From NCBI GenBank assembly GCA_030587435.1, contig JAUQZC010000183.1:1-53165 (forward strand): a stretch of DNA of 53,165 nt. The letters run 5' to 3'. The translations under genes were made by a program, and so were the position numbers. Shown here in pieces: positions 23,995 through 32,183 of the stretch. Positions within the stretch are counted from its first letter, which is position 1. Every line of letters begins with the position of its first letter. The DNA is from Candidatus Baldrarchaeota archaeon (GTDB lineage Archaea > Asgardarchaeota > Baldrarchaeia > Baldrarchaeales > DXJG01). Under the pieces are notes generated by a model. That model was given only the letters and a program-made list of their open reading frames with translations. It was not told the origin of the DNA and did not search any database.

Positions 23995-26900
23995 TTGAAA
24001 GCTTTATTTAAACACGCATGTCCAAATTGTGAAGGTAGAATTTCCGATGAAAGATTACTAATGGGGGTTCCCTGTAAAAAATGCCTACCCTTGGATATTA
24101 AAGAACTAAGAGACTTATATTCTAAAATGGATCCCTTAGAATTCAAAATAAAAATTATGGAAATTTTAAAAAATCAAGGAAACCTGCAAAAGTACTATGA
24201 CCTTGTAAAAATTGAAAAAGAATTAGCTGAATTTGAAACATTATTTAAAAAGGGAACTGGAAGTAGACTTTGGAGTGCTCAACGAGAATGGGCTAGGAGA
24301 GTCCTAAAAGGAATAAGTTTCGCTATAACTGCTCCCACAGGCATAGGTAAAACGGTGTTTGGAGTAAGTATGGCTATTTATCTGAGTACTAAGGGGAAAA
24401 AATCCTATATCATTCTTCCCACAACAGTACTCGTCAAACAGACTCTGGATAGAATTAAGGAGTTTCTAGAAAAAGCAGGAATTCAAATCAAAGTTGCAGG
24501 ATACTATGCCAGACTATCAAAAACTGAACGGGAAGAATTTAAACAAGTGATTGAAACGGGAGACTTTGATATACTTATTACAACCTCGCAGTATCTTGCA
24601 CTAAAATTCGATGAAATTTCCAAGCATAAGTTTGATTTTATCTTTGTCGATGACGTGGATGCGCTCCTCAAGTTGTCTAAAAATATAGATAGGGTTCTGC
24701 TGCTCTTAGGTTTCAATAATGAAATAATTAATCTTGGTTTGAAGCTAATAAAATTAAAGAAAGAATTTCTTCAAGCAAGGGCAAGTGAGTTAGGAAAAAT
24801 AGGATATGAAATTGAAGAAACAGAAAACACTTTAAACAGTTTGAAGGAAAAAGTAAAGCCAGGTATACTAATAGTTTCCACCGCCACTGGCAAAGCGAAA
24901 GGCGATCGGGTAAAGTTATTTAGAGAGTTATTAAACTTCACAATAGGATCGGCAAGCGAAGGCTACAGAAATATTCAAGACCTATACATGCCAAGGGAAG
25001 AAAGCGTAGAAAAACAAGTACTTTCATTGGTTAAAAAGTTTGGTACTGGAGGACTTATTTTTGTCACACTTGAAGAAGGGATAGAATTCGCAGAAAAAAT
25101 AGCCAAATTTCTAAAAGAAAATGGAATAAAAGCTGAAGCCTTTCACGCAAGTAAAAAAAGCCCAGAGATCATAGATCAGTTTTCCAATGGTGAAATAGAT
25201 GTACTCATTGGAGTGGCAAGCCATTATGGACTCTTAGTTAGAGGCCTTGACTTACCACACCGTGTACGATATGCCATTTTTACGGGAGTACCCAAATTCA
25301 GATTTAGCCTAGATGTAAGTGAAGAAACTAGCCCAACAAGAATATACATGCTTCTCTCAGAAATTATGGAATACCTACCGGAAGAAGAACGGGGAAAAGC
25401 AGATAATTTTCTAAGAAAACTTAGACAGTACATGGTAAGACTCTCACCAGCACAACTTCAGCAAATTAAGGATGCACTAACTAATAAGGTAAAAATAGAC
25501 AACATGTATCTCCAAAATATTCTAAATTTGTATGTTAAGGTTATTAATTTCGTTGACTCCATGCTTAAGAGAAAAGATGTCCTAGATAAACTAAGAGAAA
25601 GCCCATTCGTCGCCATAGAGGAGAAGGATGGAAAACTTTACATGCTGGTGCCAGATGTAAGAACCTACATACAAGCTTCAGGAAGAACGTCACGGCTATT
25701 TGCAGGAGGAGTAGCGAAAGGAGTCTCGGTTCTTCTAGTAGATAACGAGAAAGTTTTCAACGGGCTTGTAAGACAATTAAGATGGAGATTCGAGGAAAGC
25801 GAATGGAAGCACTTAAATGACGTAGATTTAGATGCCCTTTTAAGGGAAATAGACGCTGATAGGGAACTTATATTAAAAATTAAACGAGGAGAGATAACAG
25901 TAGAACTAAAAGACCCTGTAAAATCGGCATTACTTATAGTAGAGTCTCCAAGTAAGGCATTTACCATTTCCACATTTTTCGGTAAACCAGCAAGAAGAAG
26001 ACTGCATGGACTACCAGTCTATGAAGTTGTAACAGGAGATTTAGACCTAAACGTAGCCGCAAGTGGTGGACACATTTTTGACTTAGTTACAGACGAAGGT
26101 TTTCACGGTGTACTAACTGAAAATGGACTTTTTGTACCAATATACACAACAATAAAGAGATGTATGGTATGTAAAGAGCAATTTGTGGAAGATACGGATA
26201 TATGTCCGCGATGTAAATCCACGCAAATAAAAGACTCCTTAAATAACGTAAAAGCCCTAAGTGAAATAGCATCCGAAGTAGATATGATTCTCATAGGGAC
26301 AGATCCCGATACCGAGGGAGAGAAAATCGGTTGGGACATAGCTACGGTTCTAAAACCATATGCACGACAAATTAAACGTGTAGAGTTTCACGAGATAACA
26401 AAAATGGCAATAAGAAATGCACTTGAAAATCTTAAGGAAATAGATGAACATAGAGTATCAGCACAACTAGTACGTAGAATAGAGGATAGATGGATAGGTT
26501 TTGAGCTGAGCAGGCGGCTCTGGCAAAAATTCCGAGACTATCATCTCTCTGCAGGCAGGGTGCAAACTCCAGTTCTAGGATGGATAATAGAAAGGTATAA
26601 AGAGTTTCTGAAAAGTTGGAAGTATGTTTACTGGATAAAACTGTCAAACCAATACGTCGTAGAATTAAAGAACATCGAAGGCGACCCCCATAAAATCGCA
26701 GAAAAAATTCGAAAGTCGCATGTTAAGATAATATCCATTGAAGAAATTCAAGAAGATTTGAATCCCCCACCGCCATTTACAACGGACGAAATGCTAAGAG
26801 AAGCATCAAGACTCCTGAGATTTGGCGCACAAGAAACTATGGCTCTTGCGCAGACACTTTTCGAATCCGGTTTAATAACTTATCATAGAACGGACAGCCA

Positions 26901-27648
26901 CCGAGTGAGCAACGTGGGAATAAGAATTGCCAAAGAATACATAACGCAAGAAATTGGCGAAGAATACTTCCATGCAAGAAAATGGGGGACGGAAGAAGAA
27001 GGTGCGCATGAATGCATTAGACCAACACGCCCATTAAATGTGGAAAGACTAAGAAGTCTAATAGAGGAAGGAGTGATAAAAACAGCAGAAACAATGACTT
27101 GGCAACACTACAAACTATATCAACTTATATTCAATAGATTTATGGCAAGCCAAATGATACCTGCAAAGATAAAGCGGTTAAAAGCAAAAATAAAGTTCAA
27201 CGAAATAGCTGAGGCGGAGATAGAGGGGATCATAGAAGTTATTGAGCCAGGGTTCACAATAATACAACCGATTAAAACAATACCTAAATTAGAAGAACCG
27301 CTAAGTGTGATCGATGTAAAATTTAAGAAAATACCTACGGTAAGTCTCTATACACAAGGTGATGTTGTTGAACTTATGAAAAAGAGAGGGATAGGAAGAC
27401 CGTCCACATATGCAACAATAATACAAACACTTCTCGAACGAGGATACGTAGAAGAGAAAAATAAGATGCTAAAACCAACAAAACTCGGAATAAAGATCTA
27501 CGAGTACTTATCAAAATTCTATAACAACTTAGTATCCGAAGAGAGAACTAGGGAACTTGAAAGAAAGATGGAAGAAATAGAAGAAGGAAGAGTAAATTAT
27601 CAATATATTTTAAATGATCTCTACAAAGAAATAAGAAGCTTAAAGTAA
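23995..27648 (+). CDS. rgy: Reverse gyrase
   Basis: 1217 residues, full length. It introduces positive supercoils into DNA using ATP, and is found essentially only in (hyper)thermophiles. N-terminal zinc finger: Cys9, 12, 27, 30. Helicase-like half: Walker A APTGIGKT near 113, DDVD near 220, and a topoisomerase-latch region near 380-500. Type IA topoisomerase half: LLIVESPSKA near 646; a second zinc finger CMVC/CPRC near 723-742; TOPRIM GTDPDTEGEK near 768; SAGRVQTPVLGWI near 855; and the catalytic tyrosine Tyr963 in LITYHRTDSHR. Both zinc fingers are intact. The start is TTG after AGGAGG. Confidence 0.97.
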   Translation: MKALFKHACPNCEGRISDERLLMGVPCKKCLPLDIKELRDLYSKMDPLEFKIKIMEILKNQGNLQKYYDLVKIEKELAEFETLFKKGTGSRLWSAQREWARRVLKGISFAITAPTGIGKTVFGVSMAIYLSTKGKKSYIILPTTVLVKQTLDRIKEFLEKAGIQIKVAGYYARLSKTEREEFKQVIETGDFDILITTSQYLALKFDEISKHKFDFIFVDDVDALLKLSKNIDRVLLLLGFNNEIINLGLKLIKLKKEFLQARASELGKIGYEIEETENTLNSLKEKVKPGILIVSTATGKAKGDRVKLFRELLNFTIGSASEGYRNIQDLYMPREESVEKQVLSLVKKFGTGGLIFVTLEEGIEFAEKIAKFLKENGIKAEAFHASKKSPEIIDQFSNGEIDVLIGVASHYGLLVRGLDLPHRVRYAIFTGVPKFRFSLDVSEETSPTRIYMLLSEIMEYLPEEERGKADNFLRKLRQYMVRLSPAQLQQIKDALTNKVKIDNMYLQNILNLYVKVINFVDSMLKRKDVLDKLRESPFVAIEEKDGKLYMLVPDVRTYIQASGRTSRLFAGGVAKGVSVLLVDNEKVFNGLVRQLRWRFEESEWKHLNDVDLDALLREIDADRELILKIKRGEITVELKDPVKSALLIVESPSKAFTISTFFGKPARRRLHGLPVYEVVTGDLDLNVAASGGHIFDLVTDEGFHGVLTENGLFVPIYTTIKRCMVCKEQFVEDTDICPRCKSTQIKDSLNNVKALSEIASEVDMILIGTDPDTEGEKIGWDIATVLKPYARQIKRVEFHEITKMAIRNALENLKEIDEHRVSAQLVRRIEDRWIGFELSRRLWQKFRDYHLSAGRVQTPVLGWIIERYKEFLKSWKYVYWIKLSNQYVVELKNIEGDPHKIAEKIRKSHVKIISIEEIQEDLNPPPPFTTDEMLREASRLLRFGAQETMALAQTLFESGLITYHRTDSHRVSNVGIRIAKEYITQEIGEEYFHARKWGTEEEGAHECIRPTRPLNVERLRSLIEEGVIKTAETMTWQHYKLYQLIFNRFMASQMIPAKIKRLKAKIKFNEIAEAEIEGIIEVIEPGFTIIQPIKTIPKLEEPLSVIDVKFKKIPTVSLYTQGDVVELMKKRGIGRPSTYATIIQTLLERGYVEEKNKMLKPTKLGIKIYEYLSKFYNNLVSEERTRELERKMEEIEEGRVNYQYILNDLYKEIRSLK

Positions 27649-27717
27649 CTTCTAGCGTTAATTTAACATTATTTCTAAATTTCTAGTTTCTACTTAATAT
27701 TAAGGGAATTATAACAC

Positions 27718-28272
27718 TTAGGCTCTAAACCATGTGAACACATAATATATTGGTTTCCCTTCTGGGCTTATTGTTGATATTATAAATTTCTTCCTTACTG
27801 TAGTTGCAAGTCTACCGGCTCTTACGATTTCTAGTGCAGAAAGCCTGGAGTTCATCGGTAAAACATGAACAAGAAAAGGTGCATGGTCAATCCCAGGACC
27901 ATGTTCATAAACAGCAAAATCAGCACCAAATTTCATTCCAGGCCGAACAACATATCCCTTATCTCTGAGGTCCTTATACACTATGTATTTCTCTTCTAAT
28001 TTATCATGAATCTTTGACGCTATTTTTTTGAATTCTTCAAACGAAAGTTCACGTTTCGTTCCAGCATCTACTAAAATAAGTTTTCCTTTTTCCATTAAGT
28101 ATAAGGCTTCTAAGAGAGATAATTCTAAGGGTTTATTAAAGCTTGGAGCTTTTGGCTTCCTAATTCCAAGAGGTTTACCGTAAAATCCTTCAGCATAAAG
28201 TTTAGATCCCTGCTGAGAATTCCAAACAACAACCCTATTACCGAGAAATTCCCCTCTAAATTTTTCCGACAT
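27718..28272 (-). CDS. endA: tRNA-splicing endonuclease EndA
   Basis: 184 residues, the homotetrameric-type archaeal enzyme that cuts bulge-helix-bulge introns in tRNA and rRNA precursors. The catalytic triad is readable: Tyr122 in FAVYEHGPG, His130 in DHAPFLVHV, and a Lys at 161-162 in ATTVRKKF, spaced as in the Methanocaldococcus enzyme. The N-terminal domain (GEFLGNRVVVWN) is complete. It ends convergently 70 nt from reverse gyrase and lies 10 nt downstream of the DUF47 gene on the same strand, so the two are probably co-transcribed. Confidence 0.93.
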   Translation of the reverse strand: MSEKFRGEFLGNRVVVWNSQQGSKLYAEGFYGKPLGIRKPKAPSFNKPLELSLLEALYLMEKGKLILVDAGTKRELSFEEFKKIASKIHDKLEEKYIVYKDLRDKGYVVRPGMKFGADFAVYEHGPGIDHAPFLVHVLPMNSRLSALEIVRAGRLATTVRKKFIISTISPEGKPIYYVFTWFRA

Positions 28273-28282
28273 CTTTTTCCTC

Positions 28283-28936
28283 CTATCTCAATCTAGCAAC
28301 TGCCACTATTCTTACAGCATCCGCAGCATCCTCTGCAAGATCCGCTATTTCTTCAATATGTTCTACAAAATCTATTACTTTTATCAGAGTCTTTGCCTCT
28401 AACTCTAAATCATACAAGACATAAACGATGTTTCTTTGTAATGTATCTACTTTTCTCTCCGATTCATCTACTTCTTCCGCAATCTTAATAGCTTTCTCGG
28501 CATTTTGAGGAAGTATAAAAACTGCTTCCCTAAATTTCTCAACAGACTTTACAACCCATTCAACTAATTCCCTAAACATATTCGCTAATTCACCTTGAGG
28601 ACGCCAGTCGCGCAGATGCGACAATCTGAAACTAGTTGCATCAGCATAATCAGCTATCTCATCTGCAATAAGACTTAATCGCATCAGATCTTCTCGCTGT
28701 ATTAAAGTAGCAGCCTTAGAAACTTCATCCAATAGGGCTCTTTTTATTTCATCGGCTTCTTTCTCCAACGATGAAATTTTTTCTAATCTTCTTTCAATGG
28801 CCTCCCATTCATTGTTTATCCATTCTTCTACCATAAGAGCTAATTCTTTCACAGCTGTAACCACTTTTCTTATGTGATCTTGGTACATATCGAGAACTTT
28901 TCTTTCCTCATCGTTGGCATAAGGATTTATCACCAT
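28283..28936 (-). CDS. PhoU-like DUF47 family protein
   Basis: 217 residues, helical throughout. EEWINNEWEAIERRLEKISS, LEKEADEIKRALLDEV and LMRLSLIADEIADYADATSF match the two metal-binding helix pairs (E-x3-D and D-x3-D patterns) of PhoU-like bundles. The matching second half carries EVDESERKVDTLQRNI and HIEEIADLAEDAADAVR. Family members regulate or stabilise phosphate transporters, but no transporter is adjacent. It is the second DUF47 protein in this window (the other is at 1-528). It precedes endA by 10 nt. Confidence 0.85.
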   Translation of the reverse strand: MVINPYANDEERKVLDMYQDHIRKVVTAVKELALMVEEWINNEWEAIERRLEKISSLEKEADEIKRALLDEVSKAATLIQREDLMRLSLIADEIADYADATSFRLSHLRDWRPQGELANMFRELVEWVVKSVEKFREAVFILPQNAEKAIKIAEEVDESERKVDTLQRNIVYVLYDLELEAKTLIKVIDFVEHIEEIADLAEDAADAVRIVAVARLR

Positions 28937-29181
28937 GAAATTTTAACCTCCACGGCTGTAATTTATCTTTTTAAGTATAAATTTGATACAAGCGTTTACA
29001 CTAACATCTCCAGACCGTCGTGCAACAAATGATAACCAATATTTATAACATTTTCGTAAAACTCGAGAAAATGATATTGATACTTTCCTAAAATTGTCAT
29101 CTTAATCAAGCACATATTTTACTTTAGTTGCTTATCAGGCGATATACAGAAACCTTATATAACTCTCACAGAAACATACTA

Positions 29182-29248
29182 GTGCCGATGAAGAATGGCA
29201 TCAGCTGGCTAGGCTCTGCCGATGGCCTAGGATCAACCGCCTGAGCAT
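29182..29248 (+). ncRNA. Box C/D sRNA with guide to the 5' end of 16S rRNA
   Basis: Terminal stem GTGC (29182-29185)/GCAT (29245-29248); C-like box CGATGA (29186-29191); D'-like CTGG (29205-29208); C'-like CCGATGG (29219-29225); D box CTGA (29241-29244). TATA box CCTTATATAAC at 29152-29162 places the start right at the stem. The guide before D contains AGGATCAACCG (29229-29239), exactly complementary over 11 nt to the universal archaeal 16S 5' segment CGGUUGAUCCU. The five-nucleotide rule points to the first U of GGUUG. The target of the other guide (29192-29204) was not recognised. Boxes are imperfect, but stem, spacing, promoter and guide agree. Confidence 0.68.
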
Positions 29249-29383
29249 AAATACCACCTCACCAACGGGTCCTAGATAGATATACCTAACACATTTTCTT
29301 TGAAAATCTAAAACAATTTTTAAATATCCAACACAACTTAAAATCTATAAACCTCATTTCTCATTGTAATTCAGGCGAGGAAA

Positions 29384-30358
29384 ATGTTGTTAACGGAGCT
29401 TTTCGAAAAGGATAAATTAAGATTTTTATTGTTTGGCGGCAAGGGCGGTGTAGGTAAAACGAGCTGTGCCGCTGCAACCGCTCTCTGGGCAGCAGAAAAT
29501 GGAAATGAAACCTTGGTAATTAGTACAGATCCAGCCCACAGCTTATCAGACAGTTTCGGTGAGAAAATAGGCGATTCGATTAGAAAAATAAATGGAATTA
29601 AAAACCTCTATGGGCTTGAAATCGATCCCAAGAAAGCAATACGCGAATACAGTGAAAAAATAAAGTCAACACCGGAACTAGGTTTACCAATAGATATAGA
29701 AACAGATGAACTTGAAGAATTGACAACACTTACACCACCCGGAGCTGATGAAGCCTTGGCATTCGCAAAAGTTCTAGAGTTCATAGAGAAACCTGAATAT
29801 GACATTATAATCTTCGATACAGCTCCAACAGGTCACACTCTAAGACTTCTAAGCCTGCCAGATATTCTTAATGGTTGGGTCGGGAAACTTATTAAAATGA
29901 GAGCATGGATCCAAAAAATGACAGCATTCTTCAAAAGAATTTTAGGCAGAGGCAAAGAAGAAGACAAAACAATGGAATACCTTGAAAAATTGAAAAAAAC
30001 AATTGAAGTAGCCAGGGCAGAATTATCAAATGAAGAAGAAACACGGTTCATACCAGTCATGATCCCAGAAGCTATGTCAATTTACGAAACAGAACGTTTA
30101 GTGAGAACATTGTATGAATATGAAATCCCCGTCACACACATTATTGTAAACATGATTCATCCAGAAGTACCAAATTGTACTTTTTGCGCAGCTCGAAGAG
30201 GCATGCAAATAGAAAACCTGAAAATTATAAACGAGTATTACTCCGACTTTTCAGTGGTTTATATACCCCTCTTCCCAACCGAAATTAGAGGAATTCCGAA
30301 ACTTAAAGAGTTTGCAAAATATCTCTTCGAGGAAGAATTTACACCAAAAATTGATTAA
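29384..30358 (+). CDS. Get3/ArsA-family ATPase
   Basis: 324 residues. The deviant Walker A GGKGGVGKT (18-26) with the signature lysine is followed by VISTDPAHSLSDSFG (switch I) and IIFDTAPTGHTLRLL (switch II). CTFCAARRG near 265-268 is the CxxC zinc-binding motif of Get3-type dimers. IIVNMIHPEVPNC is the A-loop region. Get3/TRC40 delivers tail-anchored membrane proteins; archaeal members bind such substrates too. A tiny gene for a tail-anchored-looking protein starts at its stop codon. Alternative: an ArsA-like arsenite pump ATPase, but the CxxC and single-domain length favour Get3. Confidence 0.9.
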   Translation: MLLTELFEKDKLRFLLFGGKGGVGKTSCAAATALWAAENGNETLVISTDPAHSLSDSFGEKIGDSIRKINGIKNLYGLEIDPKKAIREYSEKIKSTPELGLPIDIETDELEELTTLTPPGADEALAFAKVLEFIEKPEYDIIIFDTAPTGHTLRLLSLPDILNGWVGKLIKMRAWIQKMTAFFKRILGRGKEEDKTMEYLEKLKKTIEVARAELSNEEETRFIPVMIPEAMSIYETERLVRTLYEYEIPVTHIIVNMIHPEVPNCTFCAARRGMQIENLKIINEYYSDFSVVYIPLFPTEIRGIPKLKEFAKYLFEEEFTPKID

Positions 30359-30472
30359 ATGGTGAGCTGCGATTTGGACAGAAAAACTAAAAGCAAACTG
30401 TTAGCACTATTATTTCTTTTCTTAGTGTGTATTAGTTTCTTCTTGTATGCCTTTTTGATTTTTAGTCCTTAA
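30359..30472 (+). CDS. Micro-protein with C-terminal membrane anchor, coupled to the Get3-like gene
   Basis: An ATG directly abuts the Get3 stop and opens a 37-codon frame. A better start is the in-frame TTG at 30374, 6 nt after GGTGAGC, giving 33 residues. The sequence is a short basic stretch (MDRKTKSK), one membrane helix (LLALLFLFLVCISFFLYAFL) and only a few residues after it (IFSP). This is the exact layout of a tail-anchored protein. It resembles the size class of SecE/Sec61-beta-like subunits but lacks their conserved residues. Membership of a known family is not evident. Confidence 0.58.
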   Translation: MVSCDLDRKTKSKLLALLFLFLVCISFFLYAFLIFSP

Positions 30473-30560
30473 TTTCTTAGTTGCCCCCTTCTTTAGAAAT
30501 ATATTTTAATTTGGTTAATGATACATAGTTAGAGTCGCCAACAATCTGTGAGGGCCATAA

Positions 30561-31898
30561 TTGAAGCAGACGTTAACTTTAGCTTTTTTGGGAGGAGCAC
30601 GAGAAGTAGGTAGAACATCGATGCTACTGGAACTTGAAGACATGAATATTTTACTTGATTGCGGAATTAACCTAGGTACAAAGGGAGAAAACAGATACCC
30701 TATTTCTCCACCAAAAAAACCAGATATAGCAATCGTTTCACATGCCCATTTAGATCATTCTGGCTATATACCAGTTATCGCCAGAAAATATGGATGTAAA
30801 ATCTATGCTACACCGCCAACACAAGACATATCCGAAATTCTTTACATAGATTTACTAAAAATCGCTAAAGAATGTAATGAAGCCCCACCGTTCGAAATAA
30901 AAGACGTTATGGCCCTTAGAAAATATTTTATCGATTCCTCTTATAGAACACCAATTACTCTGCATAAAAATACTCGTCTTACAATGTATAGATCTGGACA
31001 CATTCTAGGCTCGGCCATGATAAAAATAGAGACAGACGATCTATCTATCCTCTACACCGGAGATTTATCCATGCGCAATAGCAAAACACTTGAAATGGCA
31101 GATGTCGGTGTTGGAAAAGTAGACATTTTAATAATTGAATCTACATATGGGCACTCCTCCGATAAGCATCCTAGTAGACAGAAAACAGAGCAAGAATTCA
31201 TAAAGACGATTGAAAAAACCATTAAAAGAGGAGGTAAAATTCTAATACCCGCATTTGCAGTCGGTAGAGCCCAAGAAGTCATGCTCACACTAGAATCTCA
31301 CATGAGAAGCAAAGCTCTAACAAATGTACCAATTTACATCGATGGAATGATCAAAAAAATCAATGAACTTTACAGAATTTACTGGCTCTACCTGAGACCA
31401 CAAATAAGAAGAGCAATAAGATATGCAAAAAGAAATCCTTTGGAATCCAGACTTTTCACAATAGTGAAAGATAGAGACGAACCTGTTGAACGAGAGGAGC
31501 CATGCATTATCATAAGTACCTCGGGGATGCTAGAGGGCGGACCAGCAATGTTCTACTTAAAAGAACTTGGCAGTGATCCTAAAAATCTAATATGTTTAAC
31601 AGGCTATCAGGTACCTGGCACCAGAGGAAGAAGACTACTTGACGGGGAGAGAAAAATAGAGTTACCAAAAGGAGGGTCGGTCGAGGTTCTGGCAGAGGTA
31701 AAAATGTTTGATTTTAGCGCTCATGCAGATCAACCCAGCTTATTCAGATTTATTTCTTATTTAAGAGGATTAAAGAAAGTTTTCTGTATACACGGGGAAG
31801 AAATTAAAGTTTTAGATTTCTCAGAGAGAATAAAGAAAAATAAAAAAATCGAAGCATACGCACCAAAGGTTGGAGAAAGAATATCCATTCAGGTTTAA
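30561..31898 (+). CDS. Beta-CASP metallo-beta-lactamase ribonuclease, aCPSF2-like
   Basis: 445 residues, the length of archaeal aCPSF2 (no N-terminal KH domains, unlike aCPSF1). Metallo-beta-lactamase motif 2 is SHAHLDHSGY (60-69), later SGHILGSAMIKIE and ILYTGDLS supply further metal ligands. Beta-CASP motifs: PAFAVGRAQEVMLTL (motif A region), STSGMLEGGPAMFYL and FSAHADQPSL (motif C His). It is an RNA endo/exonuclease for mRNA and transcript 3'-end processing. The start is a TTG. Its stop overlaps that of the convergent gene by 4 nt. Confidence 0.9.
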   Translation: MKQTLTLAFLGGAREVGRTSMLLELEDMNILLDCGINLGTKGENRYPISPPKKPDIAIVSHAHLDHSGYIPVIARKYGCKIYATPPTQDISEILYIDLLKIAKECNEAPPFEIKDVMALRKYFIDSSYRTPITLHKNTRLTMYRSGHILGSAMIKIETDDLSILYTGDLSMRNSKTLEMADVGVGKVDILIIESTYGHSSDKHPSRQKTEQEFIKTIEKTIKRGGKILIPAFAVGRAQEVMLTLESHMRSKALTNVPIYIDGMIKKINELYRIYWLYLRPQIRRAIRYAKRNPLESRLFTIVKDRDEPVEREEPCIIISTSGMLEGGPAMFYLKELGSDPKNLICLTGYQVPGTRGRRLLDGERKIELPKGGSVEVLAEVKMFDFSAHADQPSLFRFISYLRGLKKVFCIHGEEIKVLDFSERIKKNKKIEAYAPKVGERISIQV

Positions 31899-32170
31899 GT
31901 ATGAGTAGCTTTTCTAACAGTTGCTATAGAGTTGTCTGCAATACCCTTCTCCTGTAGCTCGTCTGGGTTCATCCAGACCTCATTAATGGGTACCTCGCTT
32001 TTTGAAAAAGCTACACTTCTAAATCTTTTCTTTTTCGCTACAACAATTTCGATTTCCTGACCATCTTCTAACTCAAAAAAAGTCATGGTTTCAGGATTTA
32101 GGAATGATTTACCTCTTTCTACTTCTACACGATGTCTTAACCTCATTCTCTTCTGTTTTACCTCTCCCAT
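31895..32170 (-). CDS. Stand-alone double-psi-barrel-like small protein
   Basis: 91 residues. After a basic N-terminus the pattern FLNPETMTFFELEDGQEIEI, VWMNPDELQEKGIADNSIAT and VRKA resembles the double-psi beta-barrel at the N-terminus of Cdc48/p97 and VAT (xxPxxMxxLxLxxGDxVxI ... IRxxxxLRxxxGVxxGDxVxVRKA). No ATPase follows. It could be a free adaptor or nucleic-acid-binding barrel. It lies 13 nt after the glycyl-tRNA synthetase on the same strand and is probably co-transcribed. The fold assignment is inferred from pattern only. Confidence 0.62.
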   Translation of the reverse strand: MGEVKQKRMRLRHRVEVERGKSFLNPETMTFFELEDGQEIEIVVAKKKRFRSVAFSKSEVPINEVWMNPDELQEKGIADNSIATVRKATHT

Positions 32171-32183
32171 CTTATCACCTCAA

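Noticed and set aside
23712..24011. Open frame upstream of reverse gyrase
   Set aside because: No ribosome-binding site, low-complexity composition, and it overlaps the well-supported reverse gyrase start and its TATA box.
29182..29248. Fragment of a 16S rRNA gene on the opposite strand
   Set aside because: Only 11 nt match the 16S 5' end and the following bases diverge; C/D boxes and a TATA box explain it better.
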